Shown: positions 60,527 to 64,000 of the stretch, piece by piece
Layout: every line of letters begins with the position of its first letter
Position numbering within the stretch: position 1 is the stretch's first letter
DNA from: JAHBVH01 sp034432375
GTDB taxonomy: Bacteria; Chloroflexota; Anaerolineae; Caldilineales; Caldilineaceae
DNA: 64,000 bases
Reading direction: 5' to 3'
Assembly (NCBI GenBank): GCA_034432375.1
Contig: DAOUCA010000001.1
Coordinates: 12,768-76,767, forward strand
The notes under the pieces: model-generated
Told to the model about the DNA's origin: nothing
Database searches by the model: none
Seen by the model: only the letters and a program-made list of their open reading frames with translations
Made by a program: the position numbers and the translations under genes

Positions 60527-63430
60527 CTAGTTCCCCTGTTGCACAATCGGCAGATAGATCCGTTGATCCAAGGAACTTGCCGGTGTACCAGTAACCAGTG
60601 GTGTAACGGTCAGCGTTACGGTGGGTGTGGGAGTCGATGAACCCGGTGTTGTTGTCCCCGTGACAGTCGATGCTGGAGTCGATGTTGGTGTTGCGGTGGC
60701 GGCGGCTTGGACGATCACTTCGCCGGCCATCCCCGTACCGCCGGGGCCACCATGTGCTTCACAGTAGTAGGCGACGGTTCCCTCCTCAAAAAAGGTGTAG
60801 CTGACTTCACTCCAACTATTGCTGACTTCGCCATTTTCATCACCGAGCCGGAAGAGGTCATCGTCGGCACGGACATTGTGGAACCCTTCAATCCGCCGCC
60901 AGATGATGGTGTCACCAACTTCGATGGTGACCGATGGGGGCGAGAAGCTATTGTTGCGCACCTCAATCACAATGGGGGTTCTGGTCGCTGTGGGCGTGGC
61001 GGTTGCTGACGCGGTGGGGATTGGGGTAATGGTGCCGGCGGCCGAAGCCGTGGGCGTTGGGGTGCCCGTTGGTGATGCCGCTTGGACGATCACTTGGCCG
61101 GCCATGCCATTACCACCGGTCGCGCCATGAACTTCACAATAGTAAAGCACCGTCCCCACTGTGGTGAAGGTATGGCTGACCTCTGTCCATGCACTGCCGG
61201 GAGCGCCCCCAGGCTCACCAAGGCGGAAGGAATCGTCATCGGCTCGCACATTGTGAAAGCCATTAATTCGCCGCCAGATCACGGTGTCACCCACATTGAT
61301 GGTGATCGATGCGGGGACAAATTGGTTGTCGCGCACTTCAATCACAATCGGGGTTTTGGTGGGCGTGACGGTGGGGGTGCTAGTTGGCGTGGACGTTTCG
61401 TTCGATGTTGGGGTAGACGTAGTGGTAGCGGTGGTGGTGTTATCAGTTGTCGCGGTGGGCGATGGGGTGGGGGTGCCCGTGGCGGTCGGTGTGGCCGTTG
61501 ATGGTGTAGTCACATACTCATCGGCACCCATGTCGGGCAGAGCATCACGTGTATCGCCATCGATATCGACGTTAATGCCAAGCAGATTGCTCCCCTGCTC
61601 GCGCGCGGCGGAGGTGGCGGTGATGTGATAGTTGCGCGCCGTTGGATTTACATAGGCGGGGTTACCGCTTTGGCTATTTGTCCCAGGACCAACCGCACCG
61701 GTTGTGTTTGTTGTGTTGCCGAAGAAAAGATTATCGCTTTCGGTAACGAGCGGGGAACCGGCATTGGCAATGCCGGTGGCATGATCGGAAATGATGCTGT
61801 TGCGAATTGTTATCGCTGCCGATTCGATGTAGAGCGCCTGTGCGCTGTTGGCGCCATCATCGGCCAGCGTGGTATGGTAGAGATAGGAGATATCAGCTGT
61901 ATTGGCGTTGGCATAGTAGATCTGTGCTCCCTGCGCGGCAACGCTATCGGCCCAAATGCTGTTGATGACCCGCAAATAACCGGCGCGATTGCTGTCATCA
62001 TTGCGCATGTAGAGCGAACCACCTTGGGCCGCGCGATTATCAAAGAAGCTGCTGCGGGTAACAAGAAGGGGCGCACCGTTAATCCGCATGGCACCGCCTT
62101 GACCGGCAACTGTGCCTTCGGCTACCGCATTGGCCTGCATCGTGCTATCGGTCAGCGTGATTTGGACAAAGCGCGACCAAAGCGCACCGCCTTGGGGAGA
62201 ACTGCTCCCCGTCCCGGCCAAGGCAACGTTGTCCATGAAGGTGGCATTTTCCAATGTGCCGGTCAGCAACCCGGTCGTGTTGGCGTCGAGATAGAGCGCA
62301 CCACCCTGTGCACTGTCGTTGCTACTGACGGTGGCGTCGTTGGCACTGTTGGCGGTAAAGCGATCGCGATAGATAGTGAGGGTGGCGACACCAGTCGTCT
62401 GCACATCGGCGGCAATCGCGCCCCCATAGCCGTCGCCACTGCCCGCTGTACTGCCACGCGCAACATTGCCGCGCCATTCATTGTCATACAAACGCACACG
62501 TGTATGGGTCGTCTCGCCCGCAAAGAGGCCACCGCCATAGCCCGCACCGCCCGTAACGATGGCTGTGTTGCTATAGATCTGGCTGTTGCGCACTGTGAGA
62601 AAGGCAATCGGCGCGGCGGAAAAATTATCGGTGGCAAAATCATCGACATAGATGCCACCCCCTTTGCCCTGGCCACCGCTGTTATTTTTGGCCATGTTCT
62701 GATAGAGCGCTGTATCGGTCAGATAAACGGTGCTATCAAGCGCGGCAATCCCACCCCCAAAGCCGCTAATGCTGCTGAGCGAAGCTTGGTTTCGATAGAT
62801 ACGGGTGCTGTCGCTGGCGTGCAATTCGGAACGGCCATAGAGCCCCACCCCGCCGCCAAAGCCGCTGCCCGTCCCGCTGGCGCGGGCCACGCTATCATAG
62901 ACGCGCACATTGCGCAGATAGGCGGCTGTTAGATTGCGAACAAGAATCCCGCCGCCGATCCGGCCCGAGTTGACCGGCGGCGTGCTCGGCTCAATCGTCG
63001 TCGCATTGCCATTGCGCACGGCTAGATCTTCGATGTAGGTCCGTTGTCCAATGGCGAGATTGGTGTTGACGATTTCACTATCGGCTAGCCCAATCGTCAA
63101 GGGGCGGCGGCTATTTTCGCCATCGAGGATCGTCTGCTCATTGCCAGCACCGCGCAGGGTTAGATCCCGTTTGATCGTTATGGCTTCGGTGTAAATTCCG
63201 GCCGCAACCTGCACGGTTGTACAATTGGCATCATCGACCGCGGCTTGAATGGTGGCGTAATTGGCCGAAGGCACAGCGCAGACGACCATTCGAGCCTGGC
63301 TACTGCGTGTACCCCAAAAGAGTAGCAGTAGCGCGATGAGGGCAATGCTCAGCGTTGAGATCGCGCCGACCGCCCCGGTCGGCTTCGCTGTTCTAGCGGT
63401 AGGACTATCGGTGTTGTTGATTTTGTTCAT
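60527..63430 (-). CDS. Secreted beta-helix protein with two cupredoxin domains
   Basis: 967 aa from the ATG at 63430, which has AGAGGA just upstream; the in-frame ORF runs back a further 54 codons. A signal/membrane anchor is seen (STLSIALIALLLLFWG). A right-handed parallel beta-helix follows, as in polymorphic outer membrane or choice-of-anchor repeats (TIQAAVDDANCTTVQVAAGIY, LYGRSELHASDSTRIY, GGALYLDANTTGLLTG). Then two Ser/Thr/Pro linkers each precede a type 1 copper domain with GFHNV (His), YYCEVHG or YYCEAHG (Cys, His) and GMAG (Met). It ends with RIYLPIVQQGN. The copper sites are intact. It may be a surface redox or electron-transfer protein. Confidence 0.88.
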   Translation of the reverse strand: MNKINNTDSPTARTAKPTGAVGAISTLSIALIALLLLFWGTRSSQARMVVCAVPSANYATIQAAVDDANCTTVQVAAGIYTEAITIKRDLTLRGAGNEQTILDGENSRRPLTIGLADSEIVNTNLAIGQRTYIEDLAVRNGNATTIEPSTPPVNSGRIGGGILVRNLTAAYLRNVRVYDSVARASGTGSGFGGGVGLYGRSELHASDSTRIYRNQASLSSISGFGGGIAALDSTVYLTDTALYQNMAKNNSGGQGKGGGIYVDDFATDNFSAAPIAFLTVRNSQIYSNTAIVTGGAGYGGGLFAGETTHTRVRLYDNEWRGNVARGSTAGSGDGYGGAIAADVQTTGVATLTIYRDRFTANSANDATVSSNDSAQGGALYLDANTTGLLTGTLENATFMDNVALAGTGSSSPQGGALWSRFVQITLTDSTMQANAVAEGTVAGQGGAMRINGAPLLVTRSSFFDNRAAQGGSLYMRNDDSNRAGYLRVINSIWADSVAAQGAQIYYANANTADISYLYHTTLADDGANSAQALYIESAAITIRNSIISDHATGIANAGSPLVTESDNLFFGNTTNTTGAVGPGTNSQSGNPAYVNPTARNYHITATSAAREQGSNLLGINVDIDGDTRDALPDMGADEYVTTPSTATPTATGTPTPSPTATTDNTTTATTTSTPTSNETSTPTSTPTVTPTKTPIVIEVRDNQFVPASITINVGDTVIWRRINGFHNVRADDDSFRLGEPGGAPGSAWTEVSHTFTTVGTVLYYCEVHGATGGNGMAGQVIVQAASPTGTPTPTASAAGTITPIPTASATATPTATRTPIVIEVRNNSFSPPSVTIEVGDTIIWRRIEGFHNVRADDDLFRLGDENGEVSNSWSEVSYTFFEEGTVAYYCEAHGGPGGTGMAGEVIVQAAATATPTSTPASTVTGTTTPGSSTPTPTVTLTVTPLVTGTPASSLDQRIYLPIVQQGN

Positions 63431-63492
63431 ACGTTCCTCTTTCGTTTCCATAAAAATACTTCTACACTTTGCGCTGAATGGCAGCGCAATCG

Positions 63493-63702
63493 CTAATGAT
63501 CGATCTGCTCCCGTAGGAATGCCATTAGCGCCTCCAAAGAATCGAAGGTGCGGCGAGCACCAGTGTAAGGATGCACCAAGGTGAAATGCCATTCCATTAT
63601 ACTCTGTTGATCATTGCCCCCTGGCGCGCTGGCAGCTGCTGTACGCGGGCGTAGACGTAGTAAATAGGTTTGATAGGCGACAGATGGTTCTTCTGATGAC
63701 AT
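63493..63702 (-). CDS. Small conserved protein, YQTYLLRLR type
   Basis: 69 aa from the ATG at 63702 (another ATG two codons upstream is possible). It reads YQTYLLRLRPRTAAASAP, then QSIMEWHFTLVHPYTGARRTFDSLEALMAFLREQ. The pattern of a YLLRLR start and an FxSLEAL..FL ending is one I recognise from small uncharacterised proteins in Chloroflexota. No catalytic motif. It lies 63 bp upstream of the beta-helix gene and may share its transcript. Confidence 0.65.
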   Translation of the reverse strand: MSSEEPSVAYQTYLLRLRPRTAAASAPGGNDQQSIMEWHFTLVHPYTGARRTFDSLEALMAFLREQIDH

Positions 63703-63774
63703 TGGCATTGTGTAATGGACCGGCTATAATCAGATGGCGTTACCATTATTGCATCTGTAATCATGCAGGCATGG

Positions 63775-63858
63775 TAACGACCAAGCCACCCCCTCCCAGC
63801 CTCCCCCGCGCCCAGGGGGCACCCGAGGGGAGGAGCCTTGCTCCCCTCCCCGATGTCG
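63775..63858. repeat. Dispersed C-rich repeat, second copy of 6185-6276
   Basis: The AACGACCAAGCCACCCCCTCCC segment, split over the CGCG/GGGG core and ending CCCCTCCCCGATGTCGG, matches the reverse complement of the copy near 6.2 kb. It is non-coding and sits next to the palindromic element at the window end. Confidence 0.65.
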
Positions 63859-64000
63859 GGCTTACCATTACCCACAAGTGTGCGGCGAGCGTGGCGTTCC
63901 GGGGACGGCACACGAGTTGATGCGTTACCAGAGCGCATCTGTGCCGTCCCCGGAACGCGACCCTACCACCGGCCCACAAAGATGTGGGTAAAAGTAAGCC
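63859..64000. mobile_element. Nested palindromic element at the window end
   Basis: Outer arms GGCTTAC (from 63859) and GTAAGCC (63994-64000) with ACCCACA / TGTGGGT inside. The inner 19-bp stem is GCGTTCCGGGGACGGCACA (63894-63912) and its complement (63940-63958). Its ~140-bp size and plan match the elements near 55.8 kb. It may continue beyond the window. Confidence 0.6.

Overview
The window most likely comes from a member of the Chloroflexota, perhaps a Caldilinea-like or related filamentous lineage. This is an inference from gene content, not from a marker gene: no rRNA is present. The supporting signs are a TerY-type kinase/phosphatase/VWA triad, a DUF951 protein, a PIN-TRAM membrane protein, a membrane-anchored baseplate-J-like protein inside an alaS-ruvX-mltG cluster, STAND ATPases with TPRs, and large secreted proteins ending in an R-I-Y-L-P-[LI]-[IV]-Q motif. 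Genes are compact and mostly housekeeping. The gaps between them are rich in small hairpin and palindromic repeats.

Layout. 0.2-5.3 kb (minus): HNH endonuclease, an unknown protein, then a VWA protein, a PP2C phosphatase and a membrane kinase forming a probable phosphorylation triad. 5.7-7.8 kb (minus): small membrane protein and a Tat-exported, lipoprotein-like clan GH-A glycosidase. 8.05-8.3 kb (plus): a short thioredoxin-like Rdx/SelW-type gene whose C-x-x-U motif is written with an in-frame TGA, a candidate selenoprotein. 8.5-10.4 kb (minus): PIG-L deacetylase, DUF951 and Nif3-like genes. 10.9-15.0 kb (plus): PIN-TRAM protein, a PEP-utilizing-domain pseudoenzyme and cobT. 15.0-18.7 kb: RNase D, CorA and a LysM/L,D-transpeptidase, then tRNA-Leu(UAA). 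19.7-25.1 kb (plus): rplS, rnhB, yraN-like, miaA and a bifunctional Rel. 25.6-31.2 kb (minus): atypical response regulator, M3 oligoendopeptidase, aconitase. 31.6-36.7 kb (minus): urease ureABC plus ureD and ureF, interrupted by an opposing GrpB-like gene; ureE and ureG are absent from the window. 37.2-40.8 kb (plus): metallophosphoesterase, MalK/UgpC-type ABC ATPase, pyrimidine-nucleoside phosphorylase. 40.8-43.5 kb (minus): STAND NTPase with TPRs. 44.3-45.3 kb (plus): an ECF-like sigma factor between two tiny membrane proteins. 45.7-54.5 kb (minus): glycosyltransferase, then alaS, baseplate-J-like, ruvX, mltG and a substrate-binding lipoprotein reading as one cluster. 54.75-55.7 kb (plus): DUF4058. 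56-63.7 kb (minus): a large secreted subtilase, a beta-helix/cupredoxin surface protein and a small conserved protein.

What stands out: the candidate selenoprotein with a possible SECIS-like hairpin; a 143-bp MITE-like element with perfect 15-bp inverted ends and a 5-bp target duplication; several other families of nested palindromes and short dispersed repeats; three proteins that look like degenerate signalling or catalytic relatives; and the incomplete, split urease locus. No CRISPR array, prophage, complete insertion sequence or rRNA was seen.
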